This document shows, one piece after another, positions 10,192-20,446 of a DNA stretch of 64,000 bases (positions are counted from its first letter, which is position 1; each line of letters begins with the position of its first letter). Origin of the DNA: Mycolicibacterium bacteremicum (lineage in GTDB: Bacteria; Actinomycetota; Actinomycetes; Mycobacteriales; Mycobacteriaceae); assembly GCF_002086115.1 (NCBI RefSeq), contig NZ_MVHJ01000001.1:186001-250000 (forward strand), read 5' to 3'. The position numbers and the translations under genes were made by a program. The notes beneath the pieces were generated by a model that saw only the letters and a list, made by a program, of their open reading frames with translations, ran no database searches and was not told where the DNA came from.

Positions 10192-10201
10192 ACGGTGTTC
10201 A
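10184..10201 (+). promoter_or_regulatory. bioF promoter -10 and BioQ operator overlapping the bioA stop
   Basis: TGAACGGTGTTCA at 10189-10201 is a TGAAC-N3-GTTCA palindrome, the box described for the mycobacterial biotin repressor BioQ. It is preceded by a TAACCT hexamer (10184-10189, TANNNT type). The same TTAACCTGAAC string occurs at the bioB promoter. The first three operator bases are the bioA TGA stop codon. Bound repressor would cover the predicted start of bioF-bioD transcription at about 10196. Confidence 0.85.
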
Positions 10202-10220
10202 AGTGTCGAAAGGACGTCCA

Positions 10221-11366
10221 TTGACACGCACCGGTCTGTCCCCGCTGGCCTGGCTCGCCGGCGTCGAGGAGCGCCGCCGCGCGCAAGGGTTGCGCCGCTC
10301 GCTGCGGGTCCGCCCGCCCGTCGGCACCGAACTCGACCTGGCCTCCAACGATTACCTCGGGCTGTCTCAGCACCCGGATGTGCTGGCCGGCGGGGTCGAG
10401 GCGCTGCGTACCTGGGGTGCCGGCGCCGGGGGATCACGCCTGGTCACCGGCAATACCGAGCTGCACGAGGAGTTCGAGGATGCGCTGGCCGCGTTCGTCG
10501 GTTTCGAGTCGGCCCTGGTGTTCTCCTCGGGGTACACGGCCAACATCGGTGCGCTGGTCTCGTTGACCGGCCCGGGCACGCTGCTGGTCTCCGACGCGCT
10601 GACCCACGCCTCGATCGTCGATGCCTGCCGCTTGTCCCGGGCGCGCGTGGCGGTGACCGCGCACCGCGACATCGCGGCGGTGGCCGATGTGCTGTCGACC
10701 CGATCGGAGGAACGCGCCGTCGTGGTCACCGAATCGGTGTTCAGCACCGATGGGGTGTTAGCGCCGCTGCGCGAACTGCACGAGGTGTGCCGGACGTTCG
10801 GGGCGCTGCTGGTCGTCGACGAGGCGCACGGTCTCGGGGTGCGCAGCGCCGGCGGGCAGGGTCTGCTGCACGAGGTGGGGCTGGCCGGTGCACCCGATGT
10901 GGTGATGACGACGACGCTGTCCAAGGCGCTCGGCAGCCAGGGCGGTGTGGTGCTCGGGCCGGCCGCGGTGCGGGCCCACCTGATCGACACCGCGCGCCCG
11001 TTCATCTTCGATACCGGCCTGGCCCCGGCCGCGGTGGGTTCGGCATTGGCCGCGCTGCGGGTGCTGATCGAGCAGCCGCAGCTCGCGGCGACGGTGCTGG
11101 CCAGGGCCGCCGAGCTGGCCGAGATCTGCGATGTCGCCGAACAACCGACCTCGGCGGTGGTCTCGGTGATCCTCGGGGACCCGGAAGTCTCCGTCGCCGC
11201 GGCGGCGGCGTGCCTGGAGCGCGGGGTGCGGGTCGGGTGTTTCCGCCCGCCGACGGTGCCGGCCGGGACCTCGCGGCTGCGGCTGACGGCCCGGGCCGCG
11301 CTGACCACCGAGGAGATGGCGTTGGCGCGGGCTGTGCTGACCGAGGTGCTCGGTCTCTCGAGATGA
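10221..11366 (+). CDS. bioF: 8-amino-7-oxononanoate synthase BioF
   Basis: BioF is the PLP-dependent alpha-oxoamine synthase that condenses pimeloyl thioester with L-alanine to form KAPA. From TTG 10221 it has 381 residues. TTG is preferred because AAAGGA (10209-10214) is well spaced before it. The in-frame GTG at 10203 has only the operator upstream. Family signatures are [35 protein letters not shown] (PLP Asp) and [13 protein letters not shown] with the Schiff-base lysine. It begins a BioQ-repressed bioF-bioD unit, 22 bases ahead of bioD. Confidence 0.96.
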   Translation: MTRTGLSPLAWLAGVEERRRAQGLRRSLRVRPPVGTELDLASNDYLGLSQHPDVLAGGVEALRTWGAGAGGSRLVTGNTELHEEFEDALAAFVGFESALVFSSGYTANIGALVSLTGPGTLLVSDALTHASIVDACRLSRARVAVTAHRDIAAVADVLSTRSEERAVVVTESVFSTDGVLAPLRELHEVCRTFGALLVVDEAHGLGVRSAGGQGLLHEVGLAGAPDVVMTTTLSKALGSQGGVVLGPAAVRAHLIDTARPFIFDTGLAPAAVGSALAALRVLIEQPQLAATVLARAAELAEICDVAEQPTSAVVSVILGDPEVSVAAAAACLERGVRVGCFRPPTVPAGTSRLRLTARAALTTEEMALARAVLTEVLGLSR

Positions 11367-11388
11367 GCGGGGCCTGCGGGGAAACAGC

Positions 11389-12066
11389 ATGACGATCCTG
11401 ATGGTCACCGGCACCGACACCGGTGTCGGCAAGACGGTGACGACGGCAGCGCTGGCCTGCGCCGCGCGGCTGGCCGGCGTGGACGTGGCGGTGTGCAAGC
11501 CGGTGCAGACCGGCACCCGGGACGGCGACGATGATCTGCGCGAAGTCGGTCGGCTCGCCGGAGTCGCCGCGCTGCACGGCGGGTGGCGCTATCCGGAGCC
11601 GCTCGCCCCGGTCGCGGCGGCAACCCGCGCCGGATCGGCCCTACCCACCCGGGACGAGTTGCTCGACGCCGTGCGCGCCGCCGACGCGCCGGGGCGGTTG
11701 ACCATCGTGGAGGGTGCCGGCGGTCTGCTGGTCGAACTCGGCGTCGACGGTGTGACGCTGCGGGATCTGGCCGCGGCATTGTCGGCGCCGGTGCTGGTGG
11801 TGGTCGGACCCGGTCTGGGCACCCTCAACCACACCGCGTTGACGCTGGAATCGCTTGCCGGACAGGGGCTGGAGAGCGCCGGTCTGGTCATCGGGTCGTG
11901 GCCCCCGCAGCCCGGGATCGCCGAACAGGGCAACCGGGCCGCCCTGGCGGACCTGGGGCACATCCGGGCGGTGTTGCCGGCCGGCGCGGGTGCTGCCACC
12001 CCGCAGGAGTTCGAGACGGTCAGCGCCCAGGCCTTCGATCCCGCCTGGGTCGCGGGGCTGGGGTAG
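11389..12066 (+). CDS. bioD: Dethiobiotin synthetase BioD
   Basis: BioD is the ATP-dependent carboxylase that closes the ureido ring of dethiobiotin from DAPA, CO2 and ATP. The 225-residue protein opens with the P-loop [15 protein letters not shown]. It also carries VCKPVQTG, where the lysine contacts the substrate carboxylate, and [12 protein letters not shown] with the metal-binding Glu. It lies 22 bases after bioF and 2 bases before the start of a 2H-phosphoesterase gene, so these three form one unit. The length is normal. Confidence 0.95.
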   Translation: MTILMVTGTDTGVGKTVTTAALACAARLAGVDVAVCKPVQTGTRDGDDDLREVGRLAGVAALHGGWRYPEPLAPVAAATRAGSALPTRDELLDAVRAADAPGRLTIVEGAGGLLVELGVDGVTLRDLAAALSAPVLVVVGPGLGTLNHTALTLESLAGQGLESAGLVIGSWPPQPGIAEQGNRAALADLGHIRAVLPAGAGAATPQEFETVSAQAFDPAWVAGLG

Positions 12067-12068
12067 CG

Positions 12069-12590
12069 GTGGTCCATTCGGTGGAGTTGACCCTCGATGA
12101 GGCAGGCGATGCCGCGGTGCGCCGGATCTGGACCGCGCTGCAGGATGCCGACCTGCCCAGCCAGGCCAACCACACCGGGGCCAGCAACCGGCCGCACACC
12201 ACGCTGACCGTCGCCGAGGAGATCTCGGGTGCGGCCGACGCCGAGCTGGTCTCGATGCTGCCGAAGCTGCCGTTGCCGTGCCGCCTCGGCGCGCCGGTGG
12301 TGTTCGGGCACGGTCGCTACACGGTGGCGCGGTTGGTCGTCCCGTCGGCCGAACTACTCGCCGTGCACGCCGACGTGCATCGGATCTGCTTGCCGCACAT
12401 GCCCTCCGGCGCGCTGCACCACACCGAACCCGGGCAGTGGACGGCACACGTGACGGTGGCCCGTCGGGTGCGCGCCGAACAGGTCGCCGACGTGCTGGCC
12501 ATCGCGGCCGGTGCGGAGATCGACGGCGGTTTCGCCGGCCTGCGGCACTGGGACGGCAACGCTCGGGTCGACCACGCGATCAGCGGATGA
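12069..12590 (+). CDS. 2'-5' RNA ligase-like (2H phosphoesterase) protein
   Basis: The 173-residue protein belongs to the 2H phosphoesterase superfamily. The two HxT motifs are visible as RPHTTLTV in the first half and WTAHVTVARR in the second. Relatives include RNA 2'-5' ligases and cyclic phosphodiesterases, and no substrate can be assigned here. The GTG start at 12069 lies two bases after the bioD stop, so translation is probably coupled. An Rv1571 homologue occupies the same place beside bioD in M. tuberculosis. Its 3' end overlaps the convergent bioQ gene by 11 bases. A role in biotin metabolism is not evident. Confidence 0.8.
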   Translation: MVHSVELTLDEAGDAAVRRIWTALQDADLPSQANHTGASNRPHTTLTVAEEISGAADAELVSMLPKLPLPCRLGAPVVFGHGRYTVARLVVPSAELLAVHADVHRICLPHMPSGALHHTEPGQWTAHVTVARRVRAEQVADVLAIAAGAEIDGGFAGLRHWDGNARVDHAISG

Positions 12591-13164
12591 CGGAGTCGTA
12601 CGCAGCCATCCCGTCGACCAACAACGTCAGTCCGAAGGCGAAGCGCTGGCCGCCGTCACCGGCCAGTGCGGACTGGCTCTCGGGGAGCTCGGCACCCGCG
12701 GCGTCCCACTGCAACCGGGATTGCTCGTCGACGGTGAACCCCAGCACGTAGTAGACGACGGTGCGGGCCGCGAGCTCGCTGTGCCGGCCCGCCACACCGG
12801 CGTCGGTGGCCGCGGCGCTCAGCCCGGCCACGATCTGCGTCATGGCCTCGGACTGGCCGGCGGCGAAGCTCGCCGACACCAGTTCGGCCCCGTCGGTATG
12901 CGACAGCAGCGCGTCGCGCAACCGGCCGCAGACCGCCGTGAGCTGCTGCTGCCAGCCGTCGGCCGTCGGCGCGTCCAGCGCGGGCTGCAGGATCCGGTCG
13001 GCCACCGCGCCGAGGAGTTCCTGTTTGTTGGCGAAATGCCAGTACAGCGCCCCCGGGCTGACGGAGAGCTCACGCGCGAGCCGGCGCATGGTCAGGTCGG
13101 CGATCCCGAAGTTGTCGAGCAGCGACACCGCCGCGTCGACGACATCCCATTTGTGGAGCTGCAC
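12580..13164 (-). CDS. bioQ: TetR-family biotin biosynthesis repressor BioQ
   Basis: This 194-residue TetR-family repressor has an N-terminal helix-turn-helix (TMRRLARELSVSPGALYWHF) and a variable C-terminal ligand domain. It is divergent from bioB, and three copies of the known BioQ box lie at the bioF and bioQ-bioB promoters, which identifies it as BioQ. It should repress bioFD, bioB and itself. The start is GTG 13164. On the minus strand TAAGGT (plus 13171-13176) ends 6 bases before it, and there is no convincing ribosome-binding site, so the mRNA is probably leaderless. As recalled, M. tuberculosis lacks this gene and has prophage phiRv1/REP13E12 sequence at this place. Confidence 0.9.
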   Translation of the reverse strand: MQLHKWDVVDAAVSLLDNFGIADLTMRRLARELSVSPGALYWHFANKQELLGAVADRILQPALDAPTADGWQQQLTAVCGRLRDALLSHTDGAELVSASFAAGQSEAMTQIVAGLSAAATDAGVAGRHSELAARTVVYYVLGFTVDEQSRLQWDAAGAELPESQSALAGDGGQRFAFGLTLLVDGMAAYDSVIR

Positions 13165-13170
13165 GTCATT

Positions 13171-13176
13171 ACCTTA
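13171..13176 (-). promoter_or_regulatory. -10 element of a leaderless bioQ transcript
   Basis: TAAGGT on the minus strand fits the mycobacterial TANNNT pattern and is followed by exactly six bases and the GTG start. Operator O1 lies just upstream, between the -10 and the expected -35 position, so BioQ would repress itself. Confidence 0.45.
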
Positions 13177-13179
13177 ACC

Positions 13180-14265
<1,086 letters not shown>

Positions 14266-14287
14266 CGCGGGCTGCAAGACTGACAGT

Positions 14288-14539
14288 GTGATGATCGACG
14301 AATCCCCGGCCCTGCCCGCACCCGTCGGCGCCGGCGTCTACAACGTCTACACCGGTGCCGAACTGGGTGCCGCCGCGGGCACGGTCATCCCGACCGCCGC
14401 CGAACTCGGTCTGGAACCACCCCGGTTCTGCGCCGGGTGCGGTCGCCGGATGATCGTGCAGGTGCGGCCCACCGGGTGGTGGGCGAAGTGCTCGCGGCAC
14501 GGCCAGGTGGACTCGACCGACCTGGACACCCGCCGGTGA
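14288..14539 (+). CDS. bsaP: Biotin synthase auxiliary protein BsaP
   Basis: This 83-residue protein carries a compact Cys set: [10 protein letters not shown] (CxxC) and, about 19 residues later, [10 protein letters not shown]. It matches the small protein encoded beside bioB in mycobacteria (Rv1590), reported to be an iron-sulfur auxiliary protein that restores the sulfur-donating cluster of this BioB type. The GTG at 14288 and ATG at 14291 are consecutive codons, and either could start. It lies directly downstream of bioB and shares a GTGA overlap with the next gene, so all three are on one transcript. The function rests on synteny and the Cys pattern. Confidence 0.85.
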   Translation: MMIDESPALPAPVGAGVYNVYTGAELGAAAGTVIPTAAELGLEPPRFCAGCGRRMIVQVRPTGWWAKCSRHGQVDSTDLDTRR

Positions 14540-15219
14540 CGATGACGAATCCGACTGCGGCACCGACCATCTCACGAACCGGCGCGGCGTTGCGGGTGTT
14601 CGCCTGCGTCCTGGTCGCCGGTGTTCCCGCCGGCGCCCTGTGGGCGTGGCTGGCCCCGCCCGCGCAGGGCATCGTCGCGCTGACCCGCGCCGGCGACCGG
14701 GTGCGCGCCTACCTCGGTAATGATTCCGACCAGTTGTTCCTCGGGGCCTTCCTGCTGGTGGGATTCCTCGGCGTGATCGCGGTGGTGGCCGCCGTGGTGG
14801 CCTGGCAGTGGCGCGCGCATCGCGGGCCGGTGCTGCTGGCCGGGCTGGCGGCCGGCGCCGCCGGGGCGACCGCTGTCGCCGCCGGTGTCGGCGCGGTGTT
14901 GGTGCGCTGGCGCTACGGGGTCATCGACATCGACACCGCACCGGTCAGCGAGGCCGACCGGGTGTACTACGTCAACGAGGCGCCCGCGGTCTTCTTCGGG
15001 CACGGACCGTTCATGATCGCCGCCACGATCCTGCTGCCGGCCGCGGTGGCGGCCATGACCTACGCCCTGATGGCGGTGTCGGCCTCGCGTGACGACCTGG
15101 GTGCCTGGCCGCCCGTGCAGCACGGCGGGGTGTACCCGCCGGTGCCGGTGCCCGTCACACCGGCCGGCGCGGCGGCGGATCAACAGCCGCCCGGGCCGCA
15201 GCAGATCTCGCAAACGTAG
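14536..15219 (+). CDS. DUF2567 family membrane protein
   Basis: The 227-residue protein is predicted to have four membrane segments: residues about 20-45 ([18 protein letters not shown]), 75-95 ([19 protein letters not shown]), 105-125, and about 160-185 before a Pro-rich cytosolic tail. The arrangement resembles the DUF2567 protein Rv1591 that follows bioB-bsaP in M. tuberculosis. GTG 14536 overlaps the bsaP stop. ATG 14542 is an alternative start. No catalytic motif is seen. Position in the bioB transcript suggests co-expression, not a proven part in biotin synthesis. Confidence 0.75.
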   Translation: MTMTNPTAAPTISRTGAALRVFACVLVAGVPAGALWAWLAPPAQGIVALTRAGDRVRAYLGNDSDQLFLGAFLLVGFLGVIAVVAAVVAWQWRAHRGPVLLAGLAAGAAGATAVAAGVGAVLVRWRYGVIDIDTAPVSEADRVYYVNEAPAVFFGHGPFMIAATILLPAAVAAMTYALMAVSASRDDLGAWPPVQHGGVYPPVPVPVTPAGAAADQQPPGPQQISQT

Positions 15220-15321
15220 ACCCCACAGGCGTCACGCGGGCAGGTAAGTTGTCGGGCGCGCTACCACATGTCAGCAAATTGTGGTTTGCGTCAATAGTCA
15301 ACTCCTCTACGGAAGTGCGCC

Positions 15322-16233
15322 ATGCCGTTTCTCGAATACGTCCCGACGCCCACGTGGCTGCAGGCCTCCCGCCGCCGGATGGTCGACAAGCTGCCGGTTC
15401 TGACGATGCGCAAGGCGTTGTATCTGATGATGATCCGCAAGCGGGGCAACTTCACCGAGCCGAGCACCTTCAACGAGAAGGTGAACTGGCGGATCTTCAA
15501 CGACCGTCGCGACCGGATCGTGCGGGCCTGCGACAAGATGTGGATGAAGGAGATGGCCCGGGAGGCCTATCCCGGGGATGATCTGCGGATCCCCGCGACG
15601 TACTGGTCGGGCACCGACCTGCGCGACGCCCCCGACCTGAACTCGCTGCCGCCGTGGGTGCTCAAGCCGAATGCCAGCAGCGGCCGGGCGGTGTTCGGCC
15701 CGGACCCCGGTCTGGACCTGACCGAGTTGCAGGCCCGGACCAGGACCTGGTTCCAGGAGACGCCACTGGAACTGGGCGAGTGGGGGTACAGCGCCGCACG
15801 GCCGCAGCTGCTGCTCGAAGAGCGAATTCCGACCCCGGACGGATCGGCCCCGGTGGACTACAAGTTCTTCGTGTTCAACGGCCGCGTGGAACTGATCCAG
15901 GTGAATCGGGGCCGGTTCGCCAAGCATCAGACCACCACGTTCCTGGACGCCGACTGGCGCCGGTTACCGGTGCGCTGGCGTATCCAGCAGACCGGTGACG
16001 AGCCCCGCCCGCTGGAACTGGACAAGATGCTCGACATCGCCCGGGTGCTGGGCGCGGACTGGGATTTCATCCGGATCGACCTGTATGCCGTCGACGGTGA
16101 GGTCTGGTTCGGCGAGTACACCCCGTACCCGGGCAGCGGCCTGCTGCGCTACAAGCCGATGACCTTCGATCTGGAGCAGGGTCTGCACTGGCAGCTGCCG
16201 AGCAAGGAAGACGTCGCGCTCGGCCGGCCCTGA
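15322..16233 (+). CDS. TupA-like ATP-grasp protein, copy 1
   Basis: The 303-residue protein resembles the TupA-like ATP-grasp family, named for a teichuronopeptide synthesis protein and often found in capsule or glycan loci. Recognisable blocks are TFNEKVNWRIFNDRRD, LPPWVLKPNASSGRAV (nucleotide-binding region), LLLEERIPTPDG, DYKFFVFNGRVELIQVN and DWDFIRIDLYAVDGEVWFGE with the metal-binding acidic residues near the C-terminus. ATP-grasp enzymes join a carboxylate to an amine or thiol, and the substrate here is unknown. The ATG at 15322 lies about 100 bases after the preceding gene, so it probably has its own promoter. The next gene is a close paralogue. Confidence 0.8.
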   Translation: MPFLEYVPTPTWLQASRRRMVDKLPVLTMRKALYLMMIRKRGNFTEPSTFNEKVNWRIFNDRRDRIVRACDKMWMKEMAREAYPGDDLRIPATYWSGTDLRDAPDLNSLPPWVLKPNASSGRAVFGPDPGLDLTELQARTRTWFQETPLELGEWGYSAARPQLLLEERIPTPDGSAPVDYKFFVFNGRVELIQVNRGRFAKHQTTTFLDADWRRLPVRWRIQQTGDEPRPLELDKMLDIARVLGADWDFIRIDLYAVDGEVWFGEYTPYPGSGLLRYKPMTFDLEQGLHWQLPSKEDVALGRP

Positions 16234-16351
16234 CGCTGAATTTCCAGCAACTTATCATCTTGGTTATCCGCCTGTAACACGCTGGGTGATCTAGCCTCAG
16301 AGTCGGTGTCAGCGCATTCCGCGCGCTGCGCTCGACGTCCCGGGGGTAGAC

Positions 16352-17263
16352 ATGCCTGCACTTACGCACCGCGATACCCCGGCGGCGTTGTCGGCGCCGC
16401 GGCGGATGGTCGTCTCGGCGATCCCGATCCCGGTGCTGCGCCACGCGCTGTTCTTCGCGATGATGGGCCGCCGCGGTCATTTCCGGAACCCCAGGACCTT
16501 CAACGAGAAGGTGAACTGGCGGATCTTCAACGACCGGCGGGACCGGATCGCGGCGGCCTGCGACAAGACCCGCATGAAGCAGATGGCCCGCGCCGCGTAT
16601 CCGGATGGCGATCTGCGGATTCCGGACACCTACTGGTCGGGCACCGACCTGCGCGACGCCCCGGACCTGGACGCCTTGCCGCCGTGGGTGCTCAAACCGA
16701 ACGCCAGCAGCGGCCGGGCGCTGTTCGGTCCCGACCCGCGGCATGACCTCGCGGAGCTGCGCGCACAGACCCGGAGCTGGTACGACGAGACGCCCGCGGA
16801 GATGGGCGAGTGGGGTTACGGGGTGTCCGGTTCCGGCCTGCTGCTCGAGGAACGCATCCCGACGCCCGACGGCTCGCCGCCGGTGGACTACAAATTCTTC
16901 GTGTTCGCCGGGCGGGTGGAGATGATCCAGGTCAACCGGGACCGGTTCGGCCGAAATCCGACGGTGACATTTCTCGACGCCGACTGGCGCAGGCATCCGG
17001 TCCGGTGGACCAAGCTTGCGGTGGCCGACGAACCGCGGCCCGCCGAACTGGACAAGATGCTCCACATCGCGCGCGTGCTGGGTGCGGATTGGGATTTCAT
17101 CCGGATCGACCTGTATGCCGTCGACGGTGAGGTCTGGTTCGGCGAGTACACCCCGTATCCGGGCGGCGGCCTGTACCGCTTCAAGCCCGAGGCCTTCGAC
17201 CGGGAGCTGGGGCGGCACTGGACGCTGCCGACGGTGGCCGACGTTCGCCCCGGTCGGCCCTGA
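16352..17263 (+). CDS. TupA-like ATP-grasp protein, copy 2
   Basis: This protein also has 303 residues and aligns with copy 1 almost without gaps. The two share FNEKVNWRIFNDRRDRI, YWSGTDLRDAPDL, LPPWVLKPNASSGRA and VLGADWDFIRIDLYAVDGE. At the DNA level 17090-17157 is identical to 16060-16127. The N-terminal 30 residues differ, so the two may be regulated or placed differently. The 118-base gap before it can hold a separate promoter. Its stop codon directly abuts that of the convergent lipase (TGATCA). The family suggests ATP-dependent modification of a surface polymer, but no specific substrate can be named. Confidence 0.8.
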   Translation: MPALTHRDTPAALSAPRRMVVSAIPIPVLRHALFFAMMGRRGHFRNPRTFNEKVNWRIFNDRRDRIAAACDKTRMKQMARAAYPDGDLRIPDTYWSGTDLRDAPDLDALPPWVLKPNASSGRALFGPDPRHDLAELRAQTRSWYDETPAEMGEWGYGVSGSGLLLEERIPTPDGSPPVDYKFFVFAGRVEMIQVNRDRFGRNPTVTFLDADWRRHPVRWTKLAVADEPRPAELDKMLHIARVLGADWDFIRIDLYAVDGEVWFGEYTPYPGGGLYRFKPEAFDRELGRHWTLPTVADVRPGRP

Positions 17264-18613
17264 TCAGCGGTCCAGCACCGACAGCGGCAGCCGGTGAAGT
17301 GTCCTGCCGGTCAACACCTTTGCGGTGATGACCGCCAGCCGTGCCATCCCGCGGTAGGTGGACGGGTTGAACAGCGTCGGCCACTTCGTACGGGCCAGAT
17401 TCGCACCCAGCGGGCGGTCGGCGAACCGGTCGGACAGCCAGCGCAGCGCCATCGGCGCCGACATCGGGTGCAGCAGCAGATGTTCGCTGAACATGTCGCG
17501 GTGATACGTCACGTGCGCGCCACCGGATGCATAGGTGTCGGCGAGTTCGTCGATACCGTCGACGGAGATGATCTCGTCGTGGACGGCCTGGATGATCAGC
17601 ACCGGCGGGGTCGGCACCGCCGCCCCGAGTTTGATGTCGGCGAACACATGCTGCACCTCGGGCGTGGACAGGATCTGCTCCAGAGGCTGGTCGAGCATGT
17701 CGCCCATGTCGGTACGCCACAGCCGCACGATCGCCTCGACCGTGGTCATGTGGTGCAGCCGGTCCAGCAGCGCGCGACCGTGTTCGCTGGCGTGCTCGGC
17801 GATGATCTTCTGCAGTCCGGGATACACATCGGCCAGCGCGGCGACGACGAGCGCCGGTAGCGCCGAGGCGAACGTGCCGTTGAGCTTGCGGAAGGTGCGG
17901 CCCAGATCGCCCACGGGTGAACCGAGGACCGCGCCCACGATGTTGAGCTCCGGGGCGTAGCTGCCGCTCATTTCCGCGGCCCAGGCGCTGGCCAGCCCGC
18001 CACCCGAATAGCCCCAGAGCCCGATCGGGGCCTGCGCGGACAGCGTGAGCTGCTCGGAGCTCAGCGCCGCGCGCAACCCGTCGAGGATGCGGTAGCCCGG
18101 TTCGAGCGGGGTGCCCCAGGTGCCGTTGACGCCCTCGTGGTCGGGCACCGACACCGCCCAGCCCTCGGCCACGGCCGCGGCGATCAGCAGCATCTCGAAC
18201 TGCGGCACCGAGCCGGGCGCCACCGCGTGCCTACGCAGCGCATACGACGGGAAGCACCTCGAGGAGATCGCGTCGATGGCGCACTGATAGGAGACCAGCG
18301 GACAGACGTGTTCGGGGCCGCGCTCAGCGGGCATCACCACGGTGGTGGCGGCGACCTCGGGCCGATCGTTCATATCGGTGGTCCGGTAGAGCAGTTGGAC
18401 GGCCCGAATCTGCTGGGGGATCAGACCGAGGAAGGCCAACTCGACGTCGCGGCTGCGCAGCACGGTGCCCGGGGTGGCGTGCCGAAAACCCTCCGGCGCG
18501 ACGTAGAAGGGGTCGTCCTTGGGCAGCTGTGGGCGCGCGGCGCGATCGAGTGCCTCGTGCGGGACGGCGCCGATCCACTCGGCATCCGATACGGCGGAGC
18601 TGCCAAAGTCCAT
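17264..18613 (-). CDS. LIP-family secretory-type lipase (Rv1592c-like)
   Basis: This 449-residue alpha/beta hydrolase has the LIP lipase architecture. The nucleophile elbow is [12 protein letters not shown] (Ser of GYSGG). The Asp lies in the strand [13 protein letters not shown] and the His probably in [11 protein letters not shown]. An oxyanion-region segment [14 protein letters not shown] precedes. No N-terminal signal peptide is evident, unlike many secreted members. The gene sits upstream of nrtR-nadABC as Rv1592c does. Relatives hydrolyse acyl glycerols or short esters. The ATG lies six bases after an AACAAT hexamer, so the mRNA is probably leaderless. Confidence 0.85.
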   Translation of the reverse strand: MDFGSSAVSDAEWIGAVPHEALDRAARPQLPKDDPFYVAPEGFRHATPGTVLRSRDVELAFLGLIPQQIRAVQLLYRTTDMNDRPEVAATTVVMPAERGPEHVCPLVSYQCAIDAISSRCFPSYALRRHAVAPGSVPQFEMLLIAAAVAEGWAVSVPDHEGVNGTWGTPLEPGYRILDGLRAALSSEQLTLSAQAPIGLWGYSGGGLASAWAAEMSGSYAPELNIVGAVLGSPVGDLGRTFRKLNGTFASALPALVVAALADVYPGLQKIIAEHASEHGRALLDRLHHMTTVEAIVRLWRTDMGDMLDQPLEQILSTPEVQHVFADIKLGAAVPTPPVLIIQAVHDEIISVDGIDELADTYASGGAHVTYHRDMFSEHLLLHPMSAPMALRWLSDRFADRPLGANLARTKWPTLFNPSTYRGMARLAVITAKVLTGRTLHRLPLSVLDR

Positions 18614-18619
18614 CCGGGC

Positions 18620-18625
18620 ATTGTT
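18620..18625 (-). promoter_or_regulatory. -10 element of a leaderless lipase transcript
   Basis: AACAAT on the minus strand, then six bases (18614-18619), then the lipase ATG. There is no purine-rich ribosome-binding site in this space. Confidence 0.45.
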
Positions 18626-18656
18626 GCTTAAGAAGGGTCTAAGAATCCAGTCCGAA

Positions 18657-19349
18657 TCACCCCGGTGGCCGCAATGCTGCGAATTCGTCGGTCACTCGAT
18701 ACCTGTCCTCGGTGAACCGGTACAGCGCCGCGGGACGTCCACCGCTACGGCCCGACCGCGCCGTCGTCCCCGTCCTGGTGATGACGTGGCGTCGTTCCAG
18801 CACTCGCTGCAGGTTCGTCGCGTCGACCGGGTGGCCGAGTGCTGCGCTGTAGATGTCCCGCAGCGTCGACAGTGCGAATTCCCTTGGTGCCAGCGCGAAT
18901 CCGATGTTGGTATAGGACAGCTTGGCAACCAGTCGGGCGCACGCGTTCTCGACCATGGTGCCGTGGTCGAAGGCCATCGGCGGCAGCGCCGAGACCGGGT
19001 GCCAACGCGTGTCGGGCGGCAGGGCCGGGGTCGCGGGGGAGGGTACCAAGCCCAGGAAGGTGGAGGCGATGGTGCGCGCGCCCGGGACCCGGGTGGGGTC
19101 GGAGAACACGGCGAGCTGCTCCAGATGGGTCAGTTCCCGCAGGTCGACCTTCTCGGCGAGCTGACGCCGCACTGAACTGAACATGTCCTCGTCGTGCCGT
19201 AGCCGGCCGCCCGGTAGTGACCATGCACCCCGTTCGGGGTCCATCGCGCGTTCCCACAACAGCACGCTGAGCTGCGGATTCTTCGTGTCGAGCCGGCGAA
19301 CCTGGAGCACGACGGCGAGTACCTCGTGTTCGGTGCTACGATGAGCCAT
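18657..19349 (-). CDS. nrtR: NrtR-type Nudix-related regulator of NAD synthesis
   Basis: The 230-residue protein joins an N-terminal Nudix fold to a C-terminal winged helix (about residues 150-230, containing [12 protein letters not shown] and [11 protein letters not shown]). The Nudix box is degenerate: [20 protein letters not shown] replaces the REUXEE catalytic core with RRQLAEK, as expected for a ligand sensor and not a hydrolase. It is divergent from nadABC with a perfect palindrome between them. In M. smegmatis NrtR represses nadABC and responds to ADP-ribose-type ligands. ATG 19349 directly abuts the operator, and a -10 TATGAT lies 7 bases before it, so the transcript should be leaderless. 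An in-frame ATG four codons upstream (19361) would lie inside that -10. Confidence 0.88.
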   Translation of the reverse strand: MAHRSTEHEVLAVVLQVRRLDTKNPQLSVLLWERAMDPERGAWSLPGGRLRHDEDMFSSVRRQLAEKVDLRELTHLEQLAVFSDPTRVPGARTIASTFLGLVPSPATPALPPDTRWHPVSALPPMAFDHGTMVENACARLVAKLSYTNIGFALAPREFALSTLRDIYSAALGHPVDATNLQRVLERRHVITRTGTTARSGRSGGRPAALYRFTEDRYRVTDEFAALRPPG

Positions 19350-19372
19350 GTTTTCGATCATAAGTCGAAAAC
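19350..19372. promoter_or_regulatory. nrtR: NrtR operator between nrtR and nadA
   Basis: GTTTTCGA (19350-19357) and TCGAAAAC (19365-19372) are perfect 8-base inverted arms around seven bases. The minus-strand -10 of nrtR (TATGAT, plus 19357-19362) lies inside it. The nadA start is 24 bases downstream, so one bound dimer can silence both directions. Confidence 0.85.
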
Positions 19373-19396
19373 CTCGGTAGGCAAAAGGAGACTGCC

Positions 19397-20442
<1,046 letters not shown>

Positions 20443-20446
<4 letters not shown>

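Noticed and set aside
19350..19361. Upstream ATG for nrtR (MIENM start)
   Set aside because: It would overlap the nrtR -10 hexamer and operator, leaving no room for transcription initiation before the codon.
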